The notes below the pieces were generated by a model that saw only the letters and a program-made list of their open reading frames with translations, was not told the DNA's origin and did not search any database. From the NCBI RefSeq assembly GCF_012584455.1, contig NZ_JABAEB010000023.1, positions 1-40,481 on the forward strand: 40,481 nucleotides of DNA, given 5' to 3'. A program made the position numbers and the translations under genes. Below, piece after piece: positions 23,052-31,973 of this stretch; the first letter of the stretch is position 1; each line of letters begins with the position of its first letter. Origin of the DNA: Shewanella oncorhynchi (lineage in GTDB: Bacteria > Pseudomonadota > Gammaproteobacteria > Enterobacterales > Shewanellaceae).

Positions 23052-23993
23052 ATGTCAGCACACTTAGCCATACCCCTTTTTGCTATAGTTTTACTCGTCT
23101 ACGGAGAAACGGCCTCTGCCAACGACAGCAGTTTTGGCGATGCTAATGGCTCTATTACCTTGAAATATCAGCCTAATATCAGTATGGATAAAGAGTCCCT
23201 CTTCATCAGCGAGACCGAAGTCAGGGTCGATTATGTGTTTACCAACACCAGTTCGCAGGATCTTATCGTCCCCATCGCTTTCCCCATGCCACCGATGTTT
23301 TTTGGCTCCGCTGATCACAGCAGCATTGATAACTTCACCCTTAAAGTGAATGGTAATACCCAGCCAACTCAGCACAGGCTGGTTGCCCAACTTGCCGATA
23401 AAACCGATATTTCAGCCGAGCTGAAACAGCTTGGTTGGGGGATAGATGAAGTCGCTTACTTTGCCGAATATGCCGAAGTCCCCGAGGGCAAACCCGCGCT
23501 CCCCAAGCAATGGTTGGATGAGGACCAACAAATCGCCTTTACCCTAAGTGATTACTTTGTGTGGGAACAAACCTTTCCCGCGGGCCAATCTGTCGCTATC
23601 AGCCATAGCTACACGCCAAGCCTCTCAACGGGCACCCCCGATACTGCCAGTAGTATTATTGATACTTACACTGAACTGGCCTGTTTAGATGAAAGCGCCA
23701 AGCAAGGCATTAGGAAGCGCAACCTTATCGTTAAACAAGACGGTGAAGATCAGGAGATTGGCGTCGAATGGAGCCATCTTAGCTATATTTTGGTCACAGC
23801 TAATAACTGGCAAGGGTCAATTAAGGACTTCAAACTCACCCTAAAAAAATCCCAGCCCACAGATCTCATTAGCTTGTGTTTTGATGGCGAGCTTAAAAAA
23901 ACTGACCCTCTCACCTTTGAGTTCCAGCAAAAACAGTTCACGCCAAAGCAAGATCTCAGCGTCCTGTTTATTCGTAAACCGAATTTTGAATAA
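23052..23993 (+). CDS. Exported DUF4424-type protein
   Basis: A 313-residue protein with an N-terminal signal (LAIPLFAIVLLVYGETASA, cut near residue 23). The DUF4424 pattern follows: NDSSFGDANGSITLKYQPNI, then ISMDKESLFISETEVRVDYVF, a beta-domain with IVPIAFPMPPMFF, and later a second beta-rich part. It is probably periplasmic. The family has no assigned function that I know of. It sits 47 bp after the HhH gene on the same strand and ends at a bidirectional terminator facing the TonB receptor. The start has AAGAAG before it. Confidence 0.8.
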   Translation: MSAHLAIPLFAIVLLVYGETASANDSSFGDANGSITLKYQPNISMDKESLFISETEVRVDYVFTNTSSQDLIVPIAFPMPPMFFGSADHSSIDNFTLKVNGNTQPTQHRLVAQLADKTDISAELKQLGWGIDEVAYFAEYAEVPEGKPALPKQWLDEDQQIAFTLSDYFVWEQTFPAGQSVAISHSYTPSLSTGTPDTASSIIDTYTELACLDESAKQGIRKRNLIVKQDGEDQEIGVEWSHLSYILVTANNWQGSIKDFKLTLKKSQPTDLISLCFDGELKKTDPLTFEFQQKQFTPKQDLSVLFIRKPNFE

Positions 23994-23997
23994 TCAA

Positions 23998-24027
23998 AAA
24001 AGAAGCCAGCTAAGTGCTGGCTTCTTT
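23998..24027. terminator. Bidirectional terminator between DUF4424 and TonB receptor genes
   Basis: An AAAGAAGCCAGC/GCTGGCTTCTTT stem with the 5-nt loop TAAGT. A-tract and T-tract flanks on either side let it work for both convergent genes. Confidence 0.88.
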
Positions 24028-24047
24028 CATAACTAACTATTTTTAAT

Positions 24048-26048
24048 TTAAAAACTATAGGTCATACCTAACCAGTAACGGCGGCCATCTTCGATATAAC
24101 CATATTCCTCTTGAGTAATATCCTTATCGAAGGCGTTATAAATGCCCGCACTAAATTTCAAGCTATCGTTCAACTGGTAGTTAGCCCCCAAATCCAGCAG
24201 AGTATAAGAAGGGGCGATTAAACTGCTCGATGAAGGTCCTGTCGTCGGTTGGCTCTCTTCGCCACGGTAGTTCACCCTCAACCAAGTACTTAAATTATCA
24301 ATAGGCTCGTAGTTGAAAGACGCTTGGATCAAATGCTTAGGCAATTGATTCAATGGGCTACCTTTATAAACACCTGTCTTTTGCTCCGAATCCGTATAGG
24401 TATAGTTACCCGTCAAACTCAAGTTTGAGCGAATGCGATAATCGATACTCAGTTCAATCCCTTGGGTCACAGCTTCGTCGACGTTCACATAAGTCGTTGG
24501 ATTAGAACCAAATTGATTTGGACCATCAGTACATTGAGTCGCAGGACAGGCAACGCGGGTGATCTTGTCATTAAACTCGTTATAGAACACACCCGCGCTG
24601 GCGGTAATGCTCTCGGTCAAATCAGAATACAAACCTAACTCATAGTTAACTGAAGTTTCAGGTTGTAAATCTGGATTACCGTACATGTTGCCACCGCGGC
24701 TAACTTGTCCCCAGTCGGGCACTGTCTGGCGTAAACTCGGCGCCCTAAACCCTGTTGATACACCGCCCTTCAAGGTGGTGCTGTCGGTTAATCCCCACAC
24801 GCCATAAACGCGCGGACTGACATGATTACCAAAGTTTTCATCATCATCCAAACGCAGCCCCATGGTCAGAGCAAAGCTATCGACAATGCGCCATTCATCC
24901 TCTGAAAACACCGACCATTGTTTGCGACTAATATCAGTTAAGTCACTCACTTGGTTACCTGTTTCGTCGGTGAGATCTTGATGGTTGAATGCTGCGCCAA
25001 AGGTCGCTGTATGACTTTGGCCTAACGTAGTGATAAGGCTAGATTGCGCATCCGTGTTAGTGATTTTCATCTTACGGGATTTATTATCAAACACTTCATG
25101 CTTGATATAACTATCCGAAGTACCAAAGTCCCAACGACCTGTATGTGAAAGGGAGAAGGTGCTGTTTTCATATTCTGTCGTTGAAGATTCAGGGCAACCG
25201 CGACGACCACAGGCTTCGCCCGGTGCTAACGGTGTGACTGTTTTACCTAAACTGCTGTCGAGTTCTTGGTTAGAAGTGCCAACTTCAAACATGATATCGT
25301 GATTTTCATTGGGCGTGAGCGCAAATCTCGCGGTCAAGTTAGTCGCATCGCGACCTCGGTAACCACCATAGATTTGATCTTCTTCACGCTGGGTATATTG
25401 ACCATAAAGTTGCATCCCTAGCAGATCTTTGATCAAACCACCGTTGACGAAAAAGTTGCCTTGATACACATTTCCCGAGTCAGACTTTTCCTGCAAAGTG
25501 CTGTCGAGTCGCACCTCACCCTGCCACTCGTTTGGCACTTTGCGAGTGATAATGTTAATTACCCCACCAATGGCATCCGAACCATAAAGTGATGACATAG
25601 GCCCACGAACGATCTCAATTCTATCGATAGCAGCCAATGGTGGCGTCCAAGCGCCTTCAACGCCTGGGCCGTCACTGTTGGTCCGTGTCTCGCGCGAGGA
25701 TTGGCGTTTACCATCCACTAAAATTAACGTGTATTGGCTACCCATGCCCCGCAGACTGATATCCTGACGGTCTGCACCGCCCGTAATCACCACGCCGGGC
25801 ACTTCTAACATGGCATCGGTTAAGTCGCGGTAGAAGCGGTTATCCAGATCCTCACGGGTGATCACGCTGATAGATGCGGGCGCATCGCGAATTTGCTGTT
25901 CAAATCCCGATGCAGTCACCACGATTCTTTCCATCATCTTTTCTTTATCAGGCGCGGTATCCGCAAGGACATTTGTCACAGGTACTGTGGGCAACAAACA
26001 TAAAGCGGTGATCACTTGAGCGAGGTACTTCTTACGACTTAACAACAT
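24048..26048 (-). CDS. irgA: TonB-dependent siderophore receptor, IrgA/FepA type
   Basis: A 666-residue outer-membrane receptor. The start is taken at ATG 26048, giving a normal signal peptide (MLLSRKKYLAQVITALC... cut after NVLA); the frame extends upstream only to a TTG inside the Fur box. After the TonB-box region (RIVVTAS) comes the plug domain with ISVITREDL, GVVITGGADRQDISLRGMG, ILVDGKR, IDRIEIVRGP and SSLYGSDAIGGVINIITRK. These are followed by a 22-strand barrel and the C-terminal aromatic YWLGMTYSF. The plug resembles enterobactin/vibriobactin receptors such as FepA and IrgA. A Fur box precedes the gene and a LysR gene diverges from it, as in the Vibrio irgA/irgB pair. It imports a ferric siderophore, probably catecholate. 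Confidence 0.92.
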   Translation of the reverse strand: MLLSRKKYLAQVITALCLLPTVPVTNVLADTAPDKEKMMERIVVTASGFEQQIRDAPASISVITREDLDNRFYRDLTDAMLEVPGVVITGGADRQDISLRGMGSQYTLILVDGKRQSSRETRTNSDGPGVEGAWTPPLAAIDRIEIVRGPMSSLYGSDAIGGVINIITRKVPNEWQGEVRLDSTLQEKSDSGNVYQGNFFVNGGLIKDLLGMQLYGQYTQREEDQIYGGYRGRDATNLTARFALTPNENHDIMFEVGTSNQELDSSLGKTVTPLAPGEACGRRGCPESSTTEYENSTFSLSHTGRWDFGTSDSYIKHEVFDNKSRKMKITNTDAQSSLITTLGQSHTATFGAAFNHQDLTDETGNQVSDLTDISRKQWSVFSEDEWRIVDSFALTMGLRLDDDENFGNHVSPRVYGVWGLTDSTTLKGGVSTGFRAPSLRQTVPDWGQVSRGGNMYGNPDLQPETSVNYELGLYSDLTESITASAGVFYNEFNDKITRVACPATQCTDGPNQFGSNPTTYVNVDEAVTQGIELSIDYRIRSNLSLTGNYTYTDSEQKTGVYKGSPLNQLPKHLIQASFNYEPIDNLSTWLRVNYRGEESQPTTGPSSSSLIAPSYTLLDLGANYQLNDSLKFSAGIYNAFDKDITQEEYGYIEDGRRYWLGMTYSF

Positions 26049-26081
26049 AACCGACAAGTCTCCATTAGAGCAAAGATTGTA

Positions 26082-26100
26082 AATGAGAACAATTTTCAAT
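26082..26100. promoter_or_regulatory. Fur box upstream of the siderophore receptor gene
   Basis: The central 15 bases, TGAGAAC-A-ATTTTCA, match the 7-1-7 Fur consensus (TGATAAT-N-ATTATCA) at 11 of 14 arm positions, and the flanks extend the palindrome (AAT...ATT-like). The site lies 34 bp upstream of the receptor start and 73 bp before the divergent LysR gene, so it may control both. Confidence 0.75.
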
Positions 26101-26173
26101 ACGGCAATGTATCTCTATGTTACAATCAGCTCAAGTTAGACTTTAGGTATTCACTTGTAAGAGTTACTTAAAA

Positions 26174-27178
26174 ATGAATAAAAACATGATCAAAGGGATG
26201 ATCGTTTTTGCGACAATCGCAGAAAAGGGCTCAATGAGTGCCGCAGCGCAGCAATTAAATCTCAGCTCGTCGGCGGTAAGTCAGCAAGTGACCAAGCTCG
26301 AAATGGACATGGGGATCAGCCTGTTCCACCGCAATACCCGCAACCTCACACTCACCGAAGCGGGCAGTTTGTTCTATGAGAATTGCCGCAAGGTCATAGC
26401 GATAGTCGAAAGCACAGAGCAGAAACTTAATAACTTGAAAGGTATTCCATCAGGGGAATTAAAGATTGCCGCGCCTATAGGATTTGGCGGCGGCCTGTTA
26501 AGCGAACCTTTTAATTACCTGTTGGCAGCACATCCACAGATAAGTTTGAATTTACTGCTGCAAGATGGCCCGATAGATATAGTCAACGACGGTATCGATC
26601 TGGCGATTTGCATCGGCCCCTTATCGGATTCCAACCTAATTGCCCGCCATTTAGCCGATTGGCGTATGTTACTGTGCGCCTCCCCCAATTATCTGCCAAT
26701 GCATAAAAACCTTAGCCACCCAACGGAGTTAGCTGAATTAAATCGGATCTATCACACTTATGCTAAAGGCGATATCTTAACCCACGCCTTTAGCCAAGAG
26801 TGTTTTGAACTGACAAGCCAGCGAATTAGCGTCAACAATATGCAGGCGTTAATTCAACTCACACTCGATGGTCTAGGATTTGCCGCTCTGCCCGAACCTG
26901 AAGTGCACAAATACCTCGAAAGCGGCCAACTGGTCACCCTATTACCCGAATGGTCACTCAATACCTACAGTGTTTATAGCGTAACGTCGGCACGGGATAA
27001 GCAGCCCGCAAAAGTGAAAGAAGCGCTCAATGCACTTAGCCAATACTTTAATTTTCACCAAGCCTATCATGTTAATCTGGGCCATCAAAAAGATGGCGTA
27101 AACGATAACGTAACCAATATCTTACCAATTAAAACTAAGAAAAAGTCACATCATCTTGATGTTGGTCACGCATCTTGA
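26174..27178 (+). CDS. LysR-family regulator, IrgB-like
   Basis: A 334-residue LysR protein. The winged HTH is at about residues 8-65 (GMIVFATIAEKGSMSAAAQ, SSSAVSQQVTKLEMDMGISL, FHRNTRNLTLTEAG) and the PBP-like effector domain at about 95-300. A polar tail of about 30 residues, rich in Lys and Asp/Asn, is longer than usual. It is divergent from the Fur-controlled receptor gene, matching the irgA/irgB layout in Vibrio in which the LysR protein activates the receptor gene. That role is inferred from layout; the protein belongs to the broad DsdC/AaeR-like LysR branch. Confidence 0.88.
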   Translation: MNKNMIKGMIVFATIAEKGSMSAAAQQLNLSSSAVSQQVTKLEMDMGISLFHRNTRNLTLTEAGSLFYENCRKVIAIVESTEQKLNNLKGIPSGELKIAAPIGFGGGLLSEPFNYLLAAHPQISLNLLLQDGPIDIVNDGIDLAICIGPLSDSNLIARHLADWRMLLCASPNYLPMHKNLSHPTELAELNRIYHTYAKGDILTHAFSQECFELTSQRISVNNMQALIQLTLDGLGFAALPEPEVHKYLESGQLVTLLPEWSLNTYSVYSVTSARDKQPAKVKEALNALSQYFNFHQAYHVNLGHQKDGVNDNVTNILPIKTKKKSHHLDVGHAS

Positions 27179-27255
27179 GGATACCTTACACGCATTCATT
27201 TCTGCGCTAAGCTGGGGTATTCTGCGATGATAAACCGATAAAAAGATGTAACCCG

Positions 27256-28137
27256 ATGAAAGATGTGGCCTTAGTGTTGGAAGGTGGTGGCCTCAGGGCC
27301 ATTTATACCGCAGGTGTATTAGACGCGTTTTTACAGCAGTCACTTCACTTCAACTATGTAATTGGGGTATCTGCAGGTGCCATTTATCCCGCGTCCTATG
27401 TATCCCGCCAATTTGGTCGCAATCTCCACATTCAGCAGCAATATCTCAATGACAAACGCTATATGGGCATTCGCCATTGGCTGGCAACGGGTAATTATGT
27501 CAATACAGACTTTACCTACCGTCGCATGGCTTATGAGTTGCTACCATTTGATTTTGATACATTTTTAAATAGTAATACCGAATTCAAGGTCGGCGCCTTT
27601 AACTGCAATACAGGAAACACCGATTACTTTGGAATGGCCGATTTTAATGAACACGATAAATTGCTCGACGTGCTCATTGCCTCCTCTAGCCTGCCTTTTA
27701 TGTCTAAACCCTGCGTGATTAACCAACACCATTACCTCGATGGCGGCATCGGCGAACCGATACCGTTAGCGCAATCACGCAAAGATGGTTATGCACGCCA
27801 AGTGGTGATCTTGACTCAAGATGAGCATTATCAAAAATCCGCGATGAAAATGAATTGGTTAGCACGCAAAACCTATAAACACTACCCCGCCGTTGCCCAT
27901 GCGCTAAGTGAACGCCATCGTGTTTATAATCAAGCATTAGTCGAGTTAAACCAAGCCGTTGCGAATAATAACGCCTTTGTGATCCGCCCAGCGCAACCAC
28001 TTAACCTATCGCGGCTCGATCGCAATATCGGTAAAGTAACCGTCGTCTATCAGCAAGGCTTAGCAGATGGGCAAAATATATTGCCCGCATTAATCACTTG
28101 GTTAGCCGCACCAAAAGTGCCTAAAACTGAGGTGTAA
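27256..28137 (+). CDS. Patatin-like phospholipase family protein
   Basis: A 293-residue cytoplasmic protein with the patatin fold. The oxyanion loop is GGGLRAIYTAG (residues 10-20), the nucleophile elbow is GVSAG (GxSxG, about 37-41), and the catalytic Asp lies in DGGIGEP (about 162). The dyad is therefore complete. It resembles the YjjU-type bacterial patatin proteins, which hydrolyse acyl esters of lipids; the natural substrate is not known. The start lacks a strong ribosome site. Its last 17 bp overlap the end of the convergent LysR gene, so there is no room for a terminator between them. Confidence 0.9.
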   Translation: MKDVALVLEGGGLRAIYTAGVLDAFLQQSLHFNYVIGVSAGAIYPASYVSRQFGRNLHIQQQYLNDKRYMGIRHWLATGNYVNTDFTYRRMAYELLPFDFDTFLNSNTEFKVGAFNCNTGNTDYFGMADFNEHDKLLDVLIASSSLPFMSKPCVINQHHYLDGGIGEPIPLAQSRKDGYARQVVILTQDEHYQKSAMKMNWLARKTYKHYPAVAHALSERHRVYNQALVELNQAVANNNAFVIRPAQPLNLSRLDRNIGKVTVVYQQGLADGQNILPALITWLAAPKVPKTEV

Positions 28138-29062
28138 TCGAATGCAGCACTTGACTAATAATCAACTCTCGCAGCCATTTATGGCTCAAGTCGTGTTCGA
28201 AGTGTTTGTGCCACATCAATAAATACGCACCGGGGATCAGCTTGATGGGTGATGGTAAAGACTGAAGCTCAAAAGACTTCATCACAGCCAAGGCATAGCG
28301 CGAAGGTGCGCAGAGGATCAAATCGCTCTGTTCACACAGGGTGAGAGCACTCTGAAAGTCGGTCATATTCACGGCAATATCCCGTTTACGGCCCTCGAGT
28401 TGCAACACATCATCCAGCAACCAATGCTCTAAACCGCCAAAGGCCACTTGCAGATGGCGATAACTCAAGAAGGTATCTAAATTCCACTCTTGTGTTAACG
28501 CCGGATGATCACGACGCATCAAACACACGGGATAATCCTGTACTAACTCAACATAGCATAAGTCATCGGGAATATTATTCACATGCATGGGCGAGCGCTC
28601 GTCCCACTCGCGGCAACCTATGGCTAAGTCGATGTCGCAACGCAGTAATCTGTCCATGGTATCGAGTCGCCACGTTTGGCAATTGAGACTCACACCGGGA
28701 GCTTGAGTGAGCAACATGGGCATAAAATGGGGAAAGGTCAGTGAATAGGTGGTTTCGACCAAATGCATTCTAAACTGTCGTTGGCTCAAGGCGGGTTCGA
28801 AGGTGTCCGGCCGAGTAAATTGCGCCAATTGCTGTAAGCATTGGCGCAACTCAGGCGCAAGTGACAAAGCCTTGGGTGTCGGTTTTAGGCCGTAGGCGGT
28901 ACGTTCAAATAAAGGATCATCAAACACGTCCCTCAGACGTGTGAGCTGTTTACTCACCGCCGACTGGCTCAAATGCAACCGCGCAGCAGCGGCGGTCACG
29001 CTTTGCTCCTCAAGTAGGATTTCGAGTACGGGCAGTAAATTCAGATCCAAACGTTTTAGCAT
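28121..29062 (-). CDS. LysR-family transcriptional regulator
   Basis: A 313-residue LysR protein of the NodD/LeuO-like branch, recognised by MLKRLDLNLLPVLEILLEE at the start and the HTH helix LHLSQSAVSKQLTRLRDVF (about 29-47), then DDPLFERTAYGLKPTPKA. The effector-binding domain follows from about residue 90. It lies 28 bp after the DMT transporter gene on the same strand and is probably co-transcribed with it, so it may control that exporter. Its end overlaps the patatin-like gene by 17 bp. Confidence 0.9.
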   Translation of the reverse strand: MLKRLDLNLLPVLEILLEEQSVTAAAARLHLSQSAVSKQLTRLRDVFDDPLFERTAYGLKPTPKALSLAPELRQCLQQLAQFTRPDTFEPALSQRQFRMHLVETTYSLTFPHFMPMLLTQAPGVSLNCQTWRLDTMDRLLRCDIDLAIGCREWDERSPMHVNNIPDDLCYVELVQDYPVCLMRRDHPALTQEWNLDTFLSYRHLQVAFGGLEHWLLDDVLQLEGRKRDIAVNMTDFQSALTLCEQSDLILCAPSRYALAVMKSFELQSLPSPIKLIPGAYLLMWHKHFEHDLSHKWLRELIISQVLHSITPQF

Positions 29063-29090
29063 CTATGCCTCATTCACCCCAAAATAATGA

Positions 29091-29948
29091 CTAGGGTTGC
29101 ACTTTTTTAAATGGATTTAACCTTAAATTCTGCGGCAACTTCATCAATAACAGTGACAATAAAATCACAGCTATTCCCATCCATTGGCGCATATCTAAAG
29201 TTTCCCCCACAATCATGACCCCTAATGATACGGCAACCACAGGGTTGACTAAAGCGACCATACCCATGATTTCTGGCCCTAAGTTTCGCATAGACCATAG
29301 CCAAGCCCAATAGGCAACGGCGGTGTTGGCAATCACTAACCATATCAGTGAAGGTACAAGCGTCATACTCGGTAGCTGCGGTGGCCCTGCCATAAACCAA
29401 GCCAGTGGGATCAACATCAAACCGCCTAATAATAGCTGCCACGCGGTCAGCACTAAAAAGTCACCCACATCCCACTTTTGCATCCAGCGAGAAGAAAAGG
29501 CAATTAACGTAGTGGCGCTCAACATGCACAACACGCCGATAGGATCGAGATCCGCCGAAGGGTTAAGCAGTAAAATGACCCCACCTAATCCCATCAAACC
29601 TAATAATAACCACTTCATTCCTGGGCGTTTTTTATCAATGAGCCAAGCCAGTATTAAGAAGATGAGCGGCAGAGTGGCCCCTAAGGTTCCCGCCACCGCG
29701 CCCGGCAAACGGTAAGCGCCGATAAATAGCAGCGCAAAGAAGGCTCCAATATTACAAAACGCCAGCAAACCAAGCTTTGACCAAACCAAAGTTGGCAAAC
29801 GAGGACGCAGCATCAGCATTAATATCCCCGCAGGCAAGGCACGCCACACGGCTACCCAGTAGGGCGACATGTCATGTAAGTAGAGACTCACTAACGCATA
29901 GGTAGTCCCCCAAAATACAGGAGCGAGTAACGCAATAATAAAGGGCAT
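29091..29948 (-). CDS. EamA/DMT-family transporter
   Basis: A 285-residue membrane protein with ten hydrophobic helices in two EamA halves. The first begins FIIALLAPVFWGTTYALVS; the second holds the family pattern SLIWLVIANTAVAYWAWLWS and LVNPVVAVSLGVMIVGETL (about 233-251). Such carriers export small metabolites or amino acids; the substrate is unknown. CTCCTT on the plus strand (29954-29959) is a strong ribosome site in the minus direction. It is the first gene of a two-gene unit with the LysR regulator, under a promoter that overlaps a palindrome. Confidence 0.9.
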   Translation of the reverse strand: MPFIIALLAPVFWGTTYALVSLYLHDMSPYWVAVWRALPAGILMLMLRPRLPTLVWSKLGLLAFCNIGAFFALLFIGAYRLPGAVAGTLGATLPLIFLILAWLIDKKRPGMKWLLLGLMGLGGVILLLNPSADLDPIGVLCMLSATTLIAFSSRWMQKWDVGDFLVLTAWQLLLGGLMLIPLAWFMAGPPQLPSMTLVPSLIWLVIANTAVAYWAWLWSMRNLGPEIMGMVALVNPVVAVSLGVMIVGETLDMRQWMGIAVILLSLLLMKLPQNLRLNPFKKVQP

Positions 29949-29965
29949 AATGACTCCTTAAAAAG

Positions 29966-30011
29966 TATCTTGATGTTAAGATATATTACTTTGAGATAAT
30001 AAAACAGGCAA
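29966..30011 (-). promoter_or_regulatory. Promoter and overlapping operator of the DMT transporter gene
   Basis: Reading the minus strand, a -35 TTGCCT (30006-30011) and -10 TAATAT (29983-29988) are 17 bp apart. Directly downstream, covering the expected start of transcription, is the perfect inverted repeat TATCTT-gatgtt-AAGATA (29966-29983), a shape common for MarR-type repressors. The 9-bp word TTGAGATAA also occurs twice (29991-29999 and 30015-30023), 24 bp apart, one copy on each side of the -35. LysR-type or MarR-type control would both fit. Confidence 0.5.
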
Positions 30012-30141
30012 GCCTTGAGATAACAATTCCACCTATTACAACCTCTATTGCATGAACTTAGCCAAATCCACCCACAACAGACACTGCGCTTGGGCACCGT
30101 TTGCCGTATAATCGGCCGTCATTTTCTACAGGCGGGCCAGT

Positions 30142-30606
30142 ATGTTCCATATCGCACTCTATGAGCCAGAAATCGCACCTAACACAGGTAATATCATTCG
30201 CCTTTGCGCAAACAATGGCTGCCAGCTGCATTTGATTGAGCCATTAGGTTTTGATCTAGAAGAGAAAAAGCTACGCCGCGCGGGTTTGGACTATGCCGAC
30301 TTAACCAATGTGACTCGCCATAAAGACTTCGATGCTTTCCTCGAAGCCATGGCTGGCAAGCGCATTATGGCCTGTACCACTAAGGGGAGCCGCCCACATA
30401 CTGAGCTGAGTTTTGCCAAAGACGATGTGCTGCTATTCGGCCCAGAAACCCGAGGTTTACCGATGGCGATTATCGAATCCATCCCCACTGAGCAGAGACT
30501 ACGCATCCCCATGGCGGCCACCAGCCGTAGCTTGAATCTGTCTAATGCGGTGGCAATTATCAGCTATGAAGCGTGGCGTCAGCTTGGGTTTGAAGGCGCG
30601 GTTTAA
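30142..30606 (+). CDS. trmL: tRNA (cytidine/uridine-34-2'-O)-methyltransferase TrmL
   Basis: A 154-residue SPOUT-class methyltransferase that 2'-O-methylates the wobble base of tRNA-Leu isoacceptors using SAM. The length is typical. Motifs in order: LYEPEIAPNTGNIIRLCANNG (residues 6-26), LLFGPETRGLP with the trefoil-knot SAM site (about 97-107), and RIPMAATSRSLNLSNAVAII (about 121-140). The ribosome site is weak. It is preceded by the divergent DMT transporter unit and followed by a gene-free spacer; there is no operon partner. Confidence 0.95.
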   Translation: MFHIALYEPEIAPNTGNIIRLCANNGCQLHLIEPLGFDLEEKKLRRAGLDYADLTNVTRHKDFDAFLEAMAGKRIMACTTKGSRPHTELSFAKDDVLLFGPETRGLPMAIIESIPTEQRLRIPMAATSRSLNLSNAVAIISYEAWRQLGFEGAV

Positions 30607-30961
30607 TGCGTAGTGATGCTTAAGTGGATTAGTCTGGACTTAACCTGTCAATATTCAAATCACGATGCAATCAGATCCGACGGGTTACTTTAACTCCATT
30701 CGCCCCTAAAGCAAGACAGTTGAGCTACGCGCATTACGCATTAATTGTCATTGCTTCCCCAGTGACACGCCATAAATATATCCCTATAGACTCGACGGCG
30801 GCATATATCCATGCCGCCAGCGATCACTGGTGCAACAATGCCAATCCTCACTAACCCTTCTGCTGTTCGTTTAGCTAAAAAGCTATTGCCCCAATTTAGC
30901 GGTATCAGCCAAGTACTGATTCGTAGTCAGCTATAGGCCAAATGTTGCTAATACTTCATAC
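30607..30961. other. Gene-free spacer with a GC-rich hairpin
   Basis: A 355-bp stretch without a convincing gene. It holds the perfect hairpin GGCGGCAT-atatcc-ATGCCGCC (30797-30818), preceded by CCATAAATATATCC-CTATAGACTCGA, which looks like a dispersed intergenic repeat of Shewanella, and the small TAGCT-aaaa-AGCTA hairpin (about 30873-30886). A 32-codon frame (30839-30937) has no ribosome site. No terminator for trmL is obvious. Confidence 0.45.
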
Positions 30962-31873
30962 CTAGCTGTTTTTCGATTTAAATATTCTAAACCCCCCTTC
31001 CAGTATCAGCACAATAACGGCAAGCCAAATTCCTATATAGGTAGGCCATTCACCTGGGTTGATGGTTTCACCAAGCATTATTGCAACGACCAATAATAGT
31101 AAAGGTTCGACATAGATAAGCAGCCCGAAAAGACTTAGATTTAGGTATGGTGCAGATAAGGATTGTAACCCGAGCGCTAATGCACTAATTGCACCTAAGC
31201 CAATGACTAACCATAGTGGTGAGCTGCTATGACTTAATAAGCTTTCAATCACATAGCCACCACTAAAGATAAAGTAGATACTCACTGGCACACTGAGCAT
31301 CATATCAAACCATACTCCACCAATGTTATTCGTACCGGTTTTATGTCTTAACCAGAAATAGATTGGGTATCCTAGGCAAATGGCAAGTGTTGGCCAAGCT
31401 AATGTTTGGGAAATGGCGAGTTGATTTAACACACCTAGCAATGCAAACAGGCAAGCTATCAATTGCATTCGTGACATTTTGTCTTTAAATGCAAATCGGC
31501 CAACGACCACCATAGTGATGGGCATAATAAAATAGCCAAGTGACACCGCTAAGCCATATCCATTGCTGGGAGCCCACATGAATAACCAAAGCTGAATGCC
31601 GATTAAAAAGCTTGATGCTATTCGAGTTAACCAAAAGTGCTTTTCACGGATTATTCGCTGATAAATAACGATGACTTGCGACCAGTACCCCTGCACGCCG
31701 ATAAAAACCGTTAAAAGTGGAAGCGTAAATAGTATGCGCCAACCATAAATTTCCTCACCACTGAGAGCGTCCAATAGGGCGGTATAAGCAAACATCAACG
31801 CAAAAAGTGCTGATGCGGCCACATTCAAACTTACGCCGAGCAAGGTATTGGAGATTGGTTTCATGACATCCAT
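30962..31873 (-). CDS. RarD-like EamA-family transporter
   Basis: A 303-residue, ten-helix membrane protein. It resembles the RarD branch of the DMT superfamily: YGWRILFTLPLLTVF (about 43-57) and VSLGYFIMPITMVVVGRFAF (about 109-128) match RarD landmarks. It probably exports a metabolite or amino acid. The region is more AT-rich than its neighbours. It is divergent from an Lrp/AsnC regulator gene 100 bp away, a layout common for amino-acid exporters whose regulator senses the substrate. ATG 31864 is an alternative start. Confidence 0.87.
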   Translation of the reverse strand: MDVMKPISNTLLGVSLNVAASALFALMFAYTALLDALSGEEIYGWRILFTLPLLTVFIGVQGYWSQVIVIYQRIIREKHFWLTRIASSFLIGIQLWLFMWAPSNGYGLAVSLGYFIMPITMVVVGRFAFKDKMSRMQLIACLFALLGVLNQLAISQTLAWPTLAICLGYPIYFWLRHKTGTNNIGGVWFDMMLSVPVSIYFIFSGGYVIESLLSHSSSPLWLVIGLGAISALALGLQSLSAPYLNLSLFGLLIYVEPLLLLVVAIMLGETINPGEWPTYIGIWLAVIVLILEGGFRIFKSKNS

Positions 31874-31973
31874 AACGCAAAAAGTAATTTAGCTGTATTT
31901 TATTGTGTTACCTTTGAAATAAGCTCTCTAAGTTGATGCTATTTCCGATAAAATTTCTCACTTGGATGTCAAT

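Noticed and set aside
30839..30937. 32-codon plus-strand frame between trmL and the RarD-like gene
   Set aside because: No ribosome site, no recognisable family and a length expected by chance.
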